From Ochromonas danica (Eukaryota; Sar; Chrysophyceae; Chromulinales; Chromulinaceae): a DNA stretch of 64,000 nt. A program made the position numbers and the translations under genes. Below are positions 22,313 to 32,434 of the stretch, piece after piece. Positions within the stretch are counted from its first letter, which is position 1. Each line of letters starts with the position of its first letter. Below the pieces are notes generated by a model. That model was not told the origin of the DNA. It ran no database searches and was given only the letters and a program-made list of their open reading frames with translations. The DNA is taken from assembly GCA_015146655.1 (NCBI GenBank), contig VKHL01000091.1, positions 39,877-103,876 of the forward strand. Reading direction: 5' to 3'.

Positions 22313-22606
22313 TCTCTTCTACTTTATTCTGATAGATGGAGAACGTCTTATTGTGAGATTAACAGCGTCTGATTCTCTGCTCAACAAGACAGCACCAACG
22401 ATGACAAAACAAAACAACGGCTAGTCCCGTTTCGGGGACCCGCACAAATAAAACGGGTTCTTTCAAAAACGAATGCCCACGCCGTTTCTTCAGCTTTTCC
22501 GGGAGCCCGGAAGTTGAAATTTCCGGCAAATTTTGAACAAAGAGCTTAACTTCACAAGATTGTTGGATCTTTTGAACAAAATCAATTGCCATCTTCCCCG
22601 GCAGAG
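22313..22606. promoter_or_regulatory. Divergent promoter region, INCENP / sedolisin
   Basis: This 294-bp gap separates head-to-head start codons. It contains two copies of TTTTGAACAAA (near 22530 and 22569) and a GC-rich block at about 22420-22515 with self-complementary runs. Regulatory function is not shown. Confidence 0.35.
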
Positions 22607-25421
22607 ATGAGAGCAATCGGGCTGTATTTAATTGTACTAGCAATCTTAATCTCAGCCTTTGAGATTAATGCTACTGGATCTTTTCTTCGTTCCTCCAAGA
22701 AAGAGCCCTTGGATTTGTCCAGATATCGCACTTTGTTCACCTCTTATGGCCATGAGTTTAAGGAAGAAGCTCGCTTCTTAAATCATGGTGGAATTGTGAA
22801 ACAAGATGCGGTTCTTGCGGATGCTGGTAGTTCGCACACCGTGGTGTTCGCAATCCAGCAGAAGAATGTGGACCAGCTGCATTCCATTCTGATGGATGTC
22901 TCCACTCCTTCGAGTCCGAATTATGGTCAGCATTGGACACGCCAACAAGTGAGCGAGCTGACCTCAAATGCGGCTGGCATGGAGGAAGTGGTTAGCTTCC
23001 TTCGTCGCCATGAGATCAGTGTGGATCATGTGAGTAAGTTTGGTGAGTATGTGGTCGCTTCTGCACCAGTGTCATTGTGGGAAGTGTTTTTCAAGACGAG
23101 GTTCGAACACTTTTACGACAAGGTAGAAGATGTTCATCTGTTGCGTGCTATGCATTACTCTCTACCCACTCCTATCCATCAGCATTTGGCTGGTGTGTTC
23201 GGTGTGGCTGATTACTTTCCCAATCGCCTTCACCCGAAGGATCGTTTGTCTCCTCAGTCATTTGCCTCTCCATCAAACGAAAAGAAACTAGCGGGTGCGA
23301 CTTATGGAAATAATGGAAACCCTTGGTACCTAACAGCGACAGTAAACGGCGCACAGGTTAAGGTGTACCTGACATATCCTCAGCTGCTTTACAATTATTA
23401 CAGCATCGACAGTCCTTATGGTAATGCCAACGTTACCCAAGCCGTTTTCGGCTCGCTTGGTCAGGAAGTGTCAATGGTGGACGTGAATCAATTTCAAGCC
23501 GGCTTTGGTTTGTTAGTGCACGATCTCGCCGGTTATAACGCAAGTGTTTCTGACAATGCTTGTTACGAGGATACTGGGAATTGCGATGAAGCTTCCTTGG
23601 ATGTACAATATATAATGTCCATAGCTCAGAACGTTTCTACTTACTATGAATACTATGAAATCAGCCAGGTTGATGATTTTGTGAATTGGATCATCGAAGT
23701 GGCCAATTCTGATGATCCACCAGGTCTATACAGCGTTAGCTACGGAGGATACGAAATGGGTCTTACAAAAGATCAGCTGACGACCTTCAATACGGAGGCA
23801 CAGAAGCTCGGTATTATGGGCACATCTATCATCGTGTCTTCTGGAGACGATGGTGTGGCGGGTAATATCGCAGAAGATGATGCCTCGAATTGTGACTACA
23901 GAGCAGCATTCCCATCCGTTTCACCTTATGTAACATCCGTAGGTGCCACTGTAGTAAGTCTTTCTTGATTGTTCGTTACAGTTACCTTTTGGTGTTACTA
24001 ATCTGCTCTTTCTTCTTGCCATAGGGACCTGAGAGTGGGAAAAGTGAAGGTAAGCCTGTTATCTCTTGTTTGTTTTCAGCAGGTTTATTCTAACTAACTT
24101 CCTCGGCTGATGTATAGTCACGTGCCAAGTACCTCTTTCAACAATTACTTCTGGAGGAGGGTTTTCAGCACAACCCTCTGTTAATGCAAGGCCTGAATGG
24201 CAGACTGCCGCTGTGACGAACTACTTCAATACAGTGTCACCCAAGCCACAGAATGGGTATGGAAGTGGAAGAGGCTATCCTGACATTTCAATGATGGGCA
24301 ATAATTACTTCATTATTACCAATCAATCCATCAATGCGGTTTCTGGTACCTCTGCTAGCGCACCAGTGTTTGCTGGAGTTGTTTCCTTAGCGAACTCTGT
24401 ACGCAAAGCGAAAGGGCAATCTTCACTGGGCTTTCTGAATCCTCTATTATATGCCAATGCCTCGCTGTTCGTAATGGACATCACTGTTGGCAATAATAGT
24501 TGCACCTCTGCAAGTTCTTCGAGTGTCGTGGGCGACACCTTCGTCTATTCTGGTGTTTGTTGTTCAGAGGGCTTTGTGGCGAGCGCAGGTTGGGATCCAG
24601 TCACTGGCTTGGGGTCTGTGAATGTGGAAAAGTTTCTTCATCTGGTCAATGGTGACTATAATCCAACTCCGAATCCAACACCTGCTCCATCTGCTGCTCC
24701 AACTCCTGCTCCATCTGCTGTGCCAACTCTGAATCCAACACCTGCTCCATCTGCTGTGCCAACTCTGAATCCAACACCTGCTCCATCTGCTGCTCCAACT
24801 CTGAATCCAACTGCGCAGGTTTATCCTGTTCTGTCTTTTTCTTCGCAACTCACTTTCCAAGGCATTTCTTCCTCCACCTTTAGCGAAACAGATGAGTCGT
24901 GCATTACGGATGCCGCTGCAAGCTCCATGCAGTTACAAGCTGATCAAGTATCGTTTCTGAGCTATTCCTTTGTGACTACAAGACGTTTGCTGAATGAAGA
25001 AGGTCAGGGAAATGCTCCAAAGCTCTTGGCTCAACAGACTTGGGTGAACATTTCCACCTCTGTCTTTATTTACACGGGTCAGAACGCGACAACTGTTTAC
25101 AAGTCTTTAACGAGCTCTCTTTCCAAAGCAGTTCAGGATGGCACATACAACACGTACTTGTCATCTGATGCTCAGCAAAGCGGATCGACTACTCTCACCA
25201 CAGCCACTGCGACTCAAGTGACGAACTATCCTGCAACTGAGCAACCCGTGCCTGATGATGATGACAGTGGCAGCAATGGATTGAGCGATGGTGCGTTGGC
25301 TGGGATTATAGTGGGCTGTGTGATTGGAGGTCTGTTGGTTGTGGGTTTGATTGTGTACTGTGTACTCAAACCACGTACTTCCGCGCCTATGGCTGCAAAG
25401 GAAGCAGATTCAAGACTTTAA
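22607..25421 (+). CDS. Membrane-anchored sedolisin (S53 serine-carboxyl peptidase)
   Basis: Three exons: 22607-23953, 24025-24049 (25-nt micro-exon) and 24118-25421 (introns 71, 68 nt), giving 891 residues. The order is: signal peptide (IGLYLIVLAILISAFEINA); pro-kumamolisin prodomain to about 215 (SPNYGQHWTRQQV); catalytic domain with the Glu/Asp pair in DEASLDVQYI (about E328, D332), oxyanion Asp in SSGDDGV (about D414), SGGGFSAQPS after the micro-exon, GRGYPDIS and the nucleophile in SGTSASAPVFAG (about S536). A Pro/Thr/Ala stalk built on a 36-bp repeat (24660-24815) follows, then a second extracellular domain of about 170 residues, a helix (LAGIIVGCVIGGLLVVGLIVY) and a short basic tail. 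The family includes TPP1 and works at acid pH after self-removal of the prodomain. Most sedolisins are soluble; the type I anchor is unusual. Start: first ATG in frame. Confidence 0.92.
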
Positions 25422-25927
25422 AATACTTTTGATATTCAAGTACAAGTTCGTAATATATGTTCTATTCCATGGTATTAGAAGACACGTTAAATCAGCAGGA
25501 AACGCATAACTTTTCCACAGGCATATATGAAAACCGTTGGATCAGAACTCAAGTAAGATATAGTATATAAGATATTTAAATATTAACATAAGTGAATACT
25601 TTCATCATGTGGTGCATTTACAATATTTTGGCACCACAAACCTAGCATTGCCAGACCATTAACTTGCGATATAAAAGTTAGCCAGCCATCATCATGACTG
25701 ACTTGCTGTTGCTTGCGATTCGGGTGGCGAGTCCACACATCCTCAACAGCCATTTTCTGAAAAGGAGTCAAATTCAAAACAATAAAAGCTGAAGCAATTG
25801 GATAAATTAAGATGAGAAACAAACGGCAAAATAAATGAGCTGAAAAAACAGTTCCAAACGCTTTTTTCCATGAAGTTAACAAGCCAGACCATCAACTTAA
25901 GAAAGAAGAGTCAGCCATTTTTGGAAA
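25422..25927. other. Intergenic region; doubtful small minus-strand frame
   Basis: This gap precedes the Snu23 gene. On the minus strand 25882-25583 is open for 99 codons but has no ATG until about 25753, and the upstream half reads like an intron ending in a pyrimidine tract plus CAG. If spliced, it could encode a short protein with KMAVEDVWTRHPNRKQQQV and a hydrophobic C-terminus. I could not recognise it and do not call a gene. Confidence 0.3.
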
Positions 25928-26698
25928 ATGTCGGGAAGAAGGACCTGGGATAAAGAGTTCTATGAAAAGAAAGCAAAGGAGAGGTTAGAGTATGGAGATG
26001 AATATGTCGATGGGAGCAATACTACAAGTGAGGTGGGCAGTAAGAAACAAACTGCTGAAGTGCGCGAAGAGTTTCGTCCTGCCACAGAAAATGAACAAGG
26101 TCCACTTGGTTCACAGAGAGCTTTTCTTAAATCAAGAGAAAGCAAGATTGAATTAGAGGATAAGGTAGGAAAAGTGGAGATTCTAAACCCTTCAGATGGT
26201 GATAAAGCAGGATTTTGGTGTGAAGTTTGTAAATGTCTATTAAAAGACTCTGCTAGCTACTTAGACCATATTAATGGAAAGAAACGTAAGTCTTCTCTCT
26301 TCTTCCTTTCTTTCTCCTCTCCGTATTGTCTGATGAAAAGTTTGTATTTCTATGTGGTGGATGTACTAGACCAGAGAGCTCTGGGATATAGCATGCGAGT
26401 AGAACGAGCTGATGTCGACACAGTGAAGCAACGTTTGGCAGATTTAAAGAGAAAGTTAGTCACTGCTCCTGCACCTAAACTATCTGCCGTAGAGGAATAC
26501 AAGCAGAAACTAGCGAAACAAGAGGCAGAAAAGGAAGACTTTAAGAGGAGACGCAAAGAAGAGCAGCAATCGAAGAAATCCCAAGAGAAAGAGAGGAGAC
26601 ATAATGACGATGACGACGAAGAAGAAGTTATTGGAGAAGTAGATCCTGCGCTAGCTGCAATGATGGGTATGTCAAAGTTTGGCAGTACGAAGCGATAG
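25928..26698 (+). CDS. ZMAT2: U4/U6.U5 tri-snRNP zinc-finger protein Snu23/ZMAT2
   Basis: Two exons, 25928-26285 and 26370-26698 (intron 84 nt), give 228 residues. The family start is seen in [16 protein letters not shown]. A matrin-type C2H2 zinc finger is built by the splice: [25 protein letters not shown], where the second His is encoded across the junction, followed by the conserved [13 protein letters not shown]. A Lys/Glu-rich helix and an acidic stretch follow, ending in [14 protein letters not shown], a recognisable C-terminal motif. Snu23 is a component of the pre-B spliceosome that acts near the 5' splice site and U6. The intron is a multiple of three with no stop codon, so an unspliced RNA would stay in frame but would disrupt the finger. 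Confidence 0.93.
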   Translation: [256 protein letters not shown]

Positions 26699-27094
26699 AG
26701 CCAGCCAGGTCAGGTCAGACTAAATTGTAAGAAAATCAGATTTATGTTGTGGAGTTGGCTATCTGTTTCACTACATGGTTAAGGGGGGTACCATAGGTTA
26801 AGCTCGCGAGCAAACTTCGTCCAATCTTTAGTTTTTTTTTAGCTTCTCTTCCTTTGCTTTCTGACTGTGGTGGTGAGAATAATTGGAGTCATCATTTGCC
26901 GGCCAGGTCTAGTGAAGATGGGAAATGCCTTTTTTCTCTTCTTCATCTCCATCTTCTAAGGTGCATCTGCCTCTTTTGTTTCTCCATAGCTTTAAGGTGG
27001 TGCAGGTGTAGATACTTGCGGAGAGAATGTGAGGAAACGCGATTCCGAATAAAAACTGTCTCTAAGTAAAGCCAACACACAAAGCAACTGAAAG
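26699..27094. other. Intergenic region, no gene seen
   Basis: This gap separates two plus-strand genes. It has a T9 run near 26830 but no credible frame or RNA. Confidence 0.45.
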
Positions 27095-28249
27095 ATGGCA
27101 ACAAAGCTGTTAGAAAAGGGAACATCTCTTTTGGAAGTGAGTGGTGTATTAGCAGCAACATATACACTCTATCAGTCACATAAATACCATAAAACAGGTC
27201 TGCAGAAAGCGAGGGAACGACATGCCCAAGAAATTGCTCTGGCCAAGGAGCAGCACATGAAATCGCTTGCAGAGGCGAAGCGTTGTTACCTACTCGAACT
27301 ACTCTATGACCTCGAGCAGCACTTTCAGCAGCTCAACGCTGATCTTATTGCTAGTGGCAACGAGTCTGAGCGGGATATGTTCGACCAGCGTAACCAATCT
27401 TTCCAGACGATGATCCTCGCCTCTTCTGTGATGTTCACAGGTCTCAGCACGGCCATTGTTAACGGTAGCTTGCCACAAGGTACATCTGAGTGGCTCATAA
27501 TTGCCTTATCTATTGTAGCGGCGCTGTCATTCTTCTTCCTCTTCGGCTGTGTGGTTATCTGTGTCGAACTTGTCATCAGAGCCTCGAATTTCATGTATCG
27601 ACGCGCTAAGAGACATGCAAATAACCTCAAGAGAGCAATCATTGAGACAAGGTCTCTTATGCAGCAGCTCAACATGCAAGAGGGTCAAGAGATGAGAGAG
27701 CCCGACAAGCATAGAATTATCACGAAGATGGATGAAAAAGCTCTCAACGCTGAGTGGAAAGCTCATGAAAGCAAGCTACAATGCTTTCTTGATCAGCGTG
27801 AGAATATCAATGACTTGATTGCTGTAGTGGATCATGTCAATCCCTCGGAGCCACGCGATGCAAAGAAGATGATCTCCTTTCAGGACTTTTGGAAACAATC
27901 CTGCTCCTTCTGGAACCATGTAGCGGTGATTTTCTTCTTCTTAGGCACGGGATGTCTTCTTCTGTGTATAATGATCTTCATGTGGGCCGATTTCAGCTCC
28001 AATCAGATGTATAACGATCAGGCAGGAGCCATTATCTCAGTCGTTCTCATCGGGTCGTCATTGGCCATTGGGATTGTCTTTGCAGCCATCATCTCTATCA
28101 ATCGTTCTTCTAGAGAAGAGATACAACAAACTCAGGTATTATCGAATATTTCTCTAGTGCATATCTCATTATATGACTTTGCATTTGCGGTGGGTTTTGT
28201 TTAGACCGGTTCTGCTTCCCCTTCTGAACGCAATTCACAGCGTGTTTGA
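27095..28249 (+). CDS. Four-helix membrane protein with N-terminal coiled coil (Orai-like topology)
   Basis: Two exons, 27095-28135 and 28205-28249 (intron 69 nt), give 361 residues. The second exon is short and ends the protein as TGSASPSERNSQRV; without the splice the frame would stop at the TAG of the acceptor itself. Residues 30-105 form a charged coiled coil. Four hydrophobic segments follow: MILASSVMFTGLSTAIV, IIALSIVAALSFFFLFGCVV, VAVIFFFLGTGCLLLCIMIF and AIISVVLIGSSLAIGIVFAA, with a long charged loop between helices 2 and 3. This layout, with cytosolic N-terminal helix and four helices, recalls Orai calcium channels, but the acidic selectivity residue of Orai helix 1 is not seen, so an ion-channel role is unproven. 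I do not recognise the gene with certainty. Confidence 0.6.
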
Positions 28250-29607
28250 TTGATTTATTGCTAGTCAAGTGAAAGCGGGCAGAAGTTTTGAAATCAGTTA
28301 TCGTACGGCTAGAGTACTGTTGTATTGTACTGCAACAGCTTGATTATTGTATTGTTCTCAAGGATTTCGAAAGAACGTCCTCTAATACTGGCTAAGCCCA
28401 TATAAAGTATGGCCTATAATTTTTGTGCTTTGCAGTTGGTGAACGAATCCATGCAAGGGTTACCTGAGTAATCCGTGTGTTAAACACTGGATCCAGGCGA
28501 AAGAATTGTTTTTATATGCTACTTTCAGTCATGAGACGGAAAGAAATATACAAATGAAGTTACCGCAAAGATCTGGTGATTGGTAGGGCACCCATAAGCT
28601 AGAGAAGCTTCTGCAGGAGTATCTACAATTTGGAGCATATCTACAAGTGTCGATCCATGTAACATAGTTTCGTTATTTATCACCACGTCTTTATGCATTT
28701 TTGTGTTGCCAAAAACACTGCATGCAAGAGTATTGATCCCGGTCATAACTATCTCTCCTAAGATATATACTACTACTAAGACGAAGACCACGAAGATGAA
28801 GTTCGTCAGCCAGGTCAGGGTGCAAAGTCTGTAAGGTCCAAAGCAGGGGATAGAATCAGTGGTGGAAGCATTTTATGGCACCACCTGATCACCAGTCAGT
28901 CACAGTGGCAACGATCAATTGGATTGTGCGTGAATATGTCTGAGAGAAGGAATGACTGAAACAGCGCTAATCCCTCAGTAAACAAAAGCTGAAAACTGAA
29001 GATATACTTTCCTCTGTCTTCTCGGCTCCGTCACCTCGAGGTCGGATCGTCCACAAGTTATCTTAGTGGAAGCAGAACACGTGCTAGACCACAGTCTGCT
29101 TACCTGCAAACAATGCGATTTCCTAATGGAATAGCAGATGAATGGGTGAGGACGATCACAGTCTCACATCCCACGTATTAAGCTCTATGCGATGGGATAG
29201 GTTGTAAGCTATAGCAGAAAAATTGTGAGACTAATTTCAATGAACTTAAGAGTCACTATCCTCAATCATATTGGAGAGTAATTTGGGAGGTAATTGGGTA
29301 AGATCGTCTTCCATTATATGGTTTTCATAAACATCTTCTTGTCTCAAGGTGGCAAGATTGAGATTGCTTGATTCACCATGTAGTCAATATAGAGATCGAT
29401 TGTATGAACTCTCAAGTCTTATAATCTTTCATTCTCCATTGATTTCTCTTCCCGAGCATTAACTAACATTGAGAAACGGGCGTTTCTCCAAAAACGCGTT
29501 TAATGTATCTGGCAGTGTTTGCTCTCTGCTGCTGTTTCGTTCGTTTGGACTATTTCCTCTACTTTATTTCCTGTCCCACCTTGCTGTCTGTCTCCCTTCT
29601 CCCAACC
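28250..29607. other. Gene-poor region with possible minus-strand exons
   Basis: No gene is called here. On the minus strand, 28828-28561 is open and encodes a hydrophobic helix (TNFIFVVFVLVVVYILGEIV) followed by a Cys-containing stretch, between a possible acceptor (CCTTACAG) and a GTAACT donor. A second open block ends at 29104 in a good GTAAGC donor and is in compatible phase. At about 29370-29246 another minus-strand block ends in a Leu/Asp-rich tail and stop codon. Start codon and full splice pattern could not be found, so these may be exons of an unrecognised gene or remnants. Confidence 0.3.
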
Positions 29608-29940
29608 ATGAAGACCTCTAACTGTTGTTTATCTTGTGCTCTTATAAACACTCTGATCCCTGTTATAATACTTTGTCTCGCTTTATTACCCAAGATATGT
29701 AATGCACAGAGCAGCTCGATCTCTTTTGAGATCAACATGGGTGATGGTCTGGTCTACTTTCTGCTCATTTTCTTCTTATCTCTCTACTATGGAACACCTA
29801 TAGTTCGTTATATCTATGTGACATATCTCACAGACATGATTGCCAAGGCTCAGCAAGAGGCAGCCAAGGCACAGAAACGATTGACAGAGAAGCTCAGTGA
29901 TGCGGGCCGCAAGGTCTCACAGAGTATTCGCTCTGTATAG
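29608..29940 (+). CDS. Small membrane protein with signal peptide and amphipathic tail
   Basis: The frame is open from 29503, but the ATG at 29608 gives a clean signal peptide (LIPVIILCLALLPKICNAQ), so a 110-residue protein is preferred over 145. After a short polar stretch there is one strong helix (LVYFLLIFFLSLYYGTPIV), then a Tyr-rich junction and a basic, Ala/Gln/Lys-rich amphipathic helix (AKAQQEAAKAQKRLTEKL) to the C-terminus. It would sit in the secretory pathway or plasma membrane with the helix in the cytosol. No family was recognised, and the call as a real gene rests on the ordered parts and ATG context only. Confidence 0.5.
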   Translation: MKTSNCCLSCALINTLIPVIILCLALLPKICNAQSSSISFEINMGDGLVYFLLIFFLSLYYGTPIVRYIYVTYLTDMIAKAQQEAAKAQKRLTEKLSDAGRKVSQSIRSV

Positions 29941-30777
29941 TTCCTTATCCATCCCTCTTCTCTACCTCCACCTCCCTGTTCTTTTTCTCTCTCTCCTTCT
30001 CTCCTCTCTGCTGTATATGATGGAGACAACCTAGTAGTGTTTCCACTGGTCAGCCAGCCATCTAGTCAACCTTCTTTCCGGCTCACATTCCAGCCTTCTG
30101 GTCAGCCATCAGGTTGTCTCACAAGCAAGCCTCCTTCAAGCCAGCCATCTGATATTCCATCTGGTCAATGTATATAATTCAAAGATTATGTAAATATTAA
30201 TTTCACTTTTGAAGAATGCTTCTTGGAATGAATCGATGAATTTAGTCATGGCCTTGAGCTATGATTCGATAGCTTGAGTTTGGATTCACAGGCCTTGAGT
30301 ATGTGTTTCTCTTCTTGTGTTAACCAGAGTCACTCGCTGCACTCTTTCTCCTTCTCTCCTTATGCATTAATTGACCAGTGCTATCAGTCGCGAAGATAAG
30401 TTATTCTTCCACTTTGATGAAAAAGGAGGAGTGTATCTGTCGGGAAAAAACGGGCATTTCTAGTTTTAAACGCTGATACGTAAATCTTCATAACTAAAAC
30501 CCACTTGAGGAATTGCTAACAATTCTCCAACATGTTAGTTAGACTCAACACTAAGGATTTTGCTATGCACACAGGAGAGCATACAGGTGCACACGTCGTC
30601 TAAACTAATCGTAAATGTTGCAACAACCCCGTGTTCTCTTTAAGTTGAGGAGTGTATACCACGCACCCTAATAACATTCCATGCCGTTACAACAAAACCA
30701 AATCAACCTTCTAGACAAAATTAGGGGTAAGATCAATCTATTAAAGCGTAAAGAAAATATCCAAGAGTTCTATTAGA
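29941..30777. other. Intergenic region holding a Pro/Ser repeat relic
   Basis: About 30053-30178 on the plus strand reads as a degenerate Ser-Gln-Pro-Ser tract (SQPSSQPSF, FQPSGQPSG, SSQPSDIPSGQ) ending in a stop codon. It is the same repeat type that forms the stalks of the large surface proteins at 43-64 kb, but here it is not part of any gene I can build. The rest of the gap shows nothing. Confidence 0.6.
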
Positions 30778-31784
30778 ATGCCTATTCTTCCAGGACAAAC
30801 AGAAGGAGACTATCAGAAAGAGAATCAGGGCTATCATCCCAAGCATCCCACCTATTACAATAAACCTACCCCAACTCTCCAACTAATCTCACAACATGCA
30901 GAATTTAATGAACGTGGACGATCATCTCTAGCCTATCCTTCTCATGTTGAAGCTATCATAAATCCTGATATTGTCCCTGCTGTACCCACGACATGGGATT
31001 CAGTCTATGATCCTGACCATCCTGATGCTGATTGGACAGGATGTGTGAGTAGGAATCATCAACAAAAGAGACACAATCAAAGTCATCCTAGCTTACGAGA
31101 GAATATTATTCGTACTCAGGAAGGTATTGTTTCTTCTGTAGATTGTCAAGAATTCGCACGAAAACGACCACCTGAAGATCCCAGCGTTGCTTTGCGCAAT
31201 ACAGCCGGCTCTATCATTATTGGGGGTATTGACCAACCTGATGAGCGATGGAAGACTACACATCATCGTTTTGAATCGAAAGAACCAACAGCACGAGATC
31301 AATTAACTTTGGAGAAGAGAGCCAATCCTATCAAGGCAGTACCTGATCCAGCACAAACCAGGACCTTCCTACAACAGCAACAAATGTTACTAGCATCAGA
31401 AAATGCCTATCTCTCTGCTAGGCAGGACTATCAACAGACTACTGGAAGCGGTGGTGGTGGTATGATGGGCAGGAGTGGTAGAGGATCGCTATTGGCAGGA
31501 ATTGGGGAGAAGTTGGCGCCTGCTGTTACAATCCCTTCACAGTCACGAACACAAAGTCGATCAAACCTATCGACAACTGGTAATGGCGGCCACACTGTGG
31601 ATACTAGTAGATTGTTGATTGTGGATAATTATCGTCCTTATGCTCCAGGTGGGTTCTTGCCTTGAATGCTTATGATCTGCTCACCGCTTCGTCTATCTCT
31701 ATTATCTACCCGCTGTAACTGATTTTTGTCTTTGCTTTTGTTTCTGGTTGATTATTAGGATATACTGGTGGACGCAAAGGTTGA
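30778..31784 (+). CDS. Conserved-looking hypothetical, possible axonemal protein
   Basis: Two exons, 30778-31648 and 31759-31784 (intron 110 nt), give 298 residues; the second exon supplies only GYTGGRKG. The protein has no signal or membrane segment. It is rich in Pro, Tyr, His and Gln, with short motifs such as HPTYYNKPTPTLQ, SIIIGGIDQPDERWKTTHH and NYRPYAPGYTGG. Phrases of this sort (a W-x-T-T-H element and a Pro-Gly-Tyr-Thr-Gly element) occur in ciliary microtubule inner proteins, so an axonemal role would fit an organism with CFAP61; that is inference from style only. A Gly-run and Ser/Gln-rich region near residues 220-270 is disordered. Confidence 0.55.
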
Positions 31785-32068
31785 GCTCAAAAAGGTCTCA
31801 CAGAAAGCGATGAGTTAGCATTTGTTTTAATTTCCCATGTAAAAAGTTAATAGTTGCAATGAGATATTGGGAGAGTTTGCTAAGCATGTAAAGTAGTGTA
31901 TTCATTCATGCTAAGGGTTCAAATATGATATCTAGTCCTTGCCCAAGCACGCAAGTACAGCAAGTTGTACAATGTTGCTAAACCAATAACCAGCAGATCC
32001 GCCATCGGTGTTCTCTGCTTGTGTTGCGTCTCTGCTTGTCACGAGCGCTGTTGTTCATTTTACAACGC

Positions 32069-32163
32069 GGGGAATTGGTCTAGGGGTATGATTCTCGCTT
32101 TGGGTGCGAGAGGTCCCGGGTTCGAACCCAGCCTTCGTTGCTAAGAAATTCCCGGATTCCCCC
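32069..32163 (+). tRNA. tRNA-Pro(UGG) interrupted by 23 nt in the T loop
   Basis: The acceptor arms GGGGAAT (32069-32075) and ATTCCCC (32156-32162) pair 7 of 7. The anticodon stem CTCGC/GCGAG (32094-32098/32106-32110) encloses TTTGGGT with anticodon TGG at 32101-32103. The T stem CCGGG (32116-32120) pairs 5 of 5 with CCCGG (32151-32155), but 30 nt lie between them instead of 7. Removing 23 nt (32127-32149, ends shiftable by one base) leaves the loop TTCGAAT and a 72-nt tRNA, the usual size for eukaryotic tRNA-Pro. The A-box and B-box (GGTTCGAAC) remain intact, and three T5 runs follow, so Pol III transcription is plausible. There is no intron at the normal 37/38 site. It could instead be a tRNA gene broken by an insertion. 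Confidence 0.85.
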
Positions 32164-32171
32164 GCCAAATC

Positions 32172-32198
32172 TTTTTATGCTTTTTATGCTTTTTATGC
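32172..32198 (+). terminator. Pol III terminator, three TTTTTATGC units
   Basis: Three direct copies of TTTTTATGC give T5 runs at 32172-32176, 32181-32185 and 32190-32194, starting nine bases after the tRNA 3' end. A run of at least four or five T residues on the coding strand is the normal RNA polymerase III stop; the repeats give it in triplicate. Confidence 0.7.
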
Positions 32199-32434
32199 TG
32201 TCCATCCATATATAGGCCAAATTTGTCTTTATACATCTGCTCATTTAATTATGCTGCGAAGTGAGCACACAATGAAGCCATTTCTAGAGAACATCCGCTT
32301 TGAGGAAAATAAACGCATGGTTTGATCACAAACGGACTTTATCAACTTAATAAGAAACGAGGTGATGATTTGTCATGTGTTTGATTGGATGAGAGATTAT
32401 AACTCTGCTGATCCCATCCGCTACTGATAACAAT

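Noticed and set aside
25583-25882. 99-codon minus-strand frame next to the Snu23 gene
   Set aside because: Its first codon is TTG, the only ATG is at codon 44 and the first half looks intronic. It may hold a small exon but cannot be supported.
32062-32141. Alternative tRNA ends using CAACG in the leader and CGTTG in the insertion as acceptor stem
   Set aside because: It gives only 5 pairs, a mismatched T stem and extra bases before position 8. The GGGGAAT/ATTCCCC and CCGGG/CCCGG pairing is perfect over 12 positions.
32104-32325. 73-codon frame over the tRNA gene
   Set aside because: It runs through the tRNA 3' half and the Pol III terminator repeats; the tRNA structure explains the sequence better.
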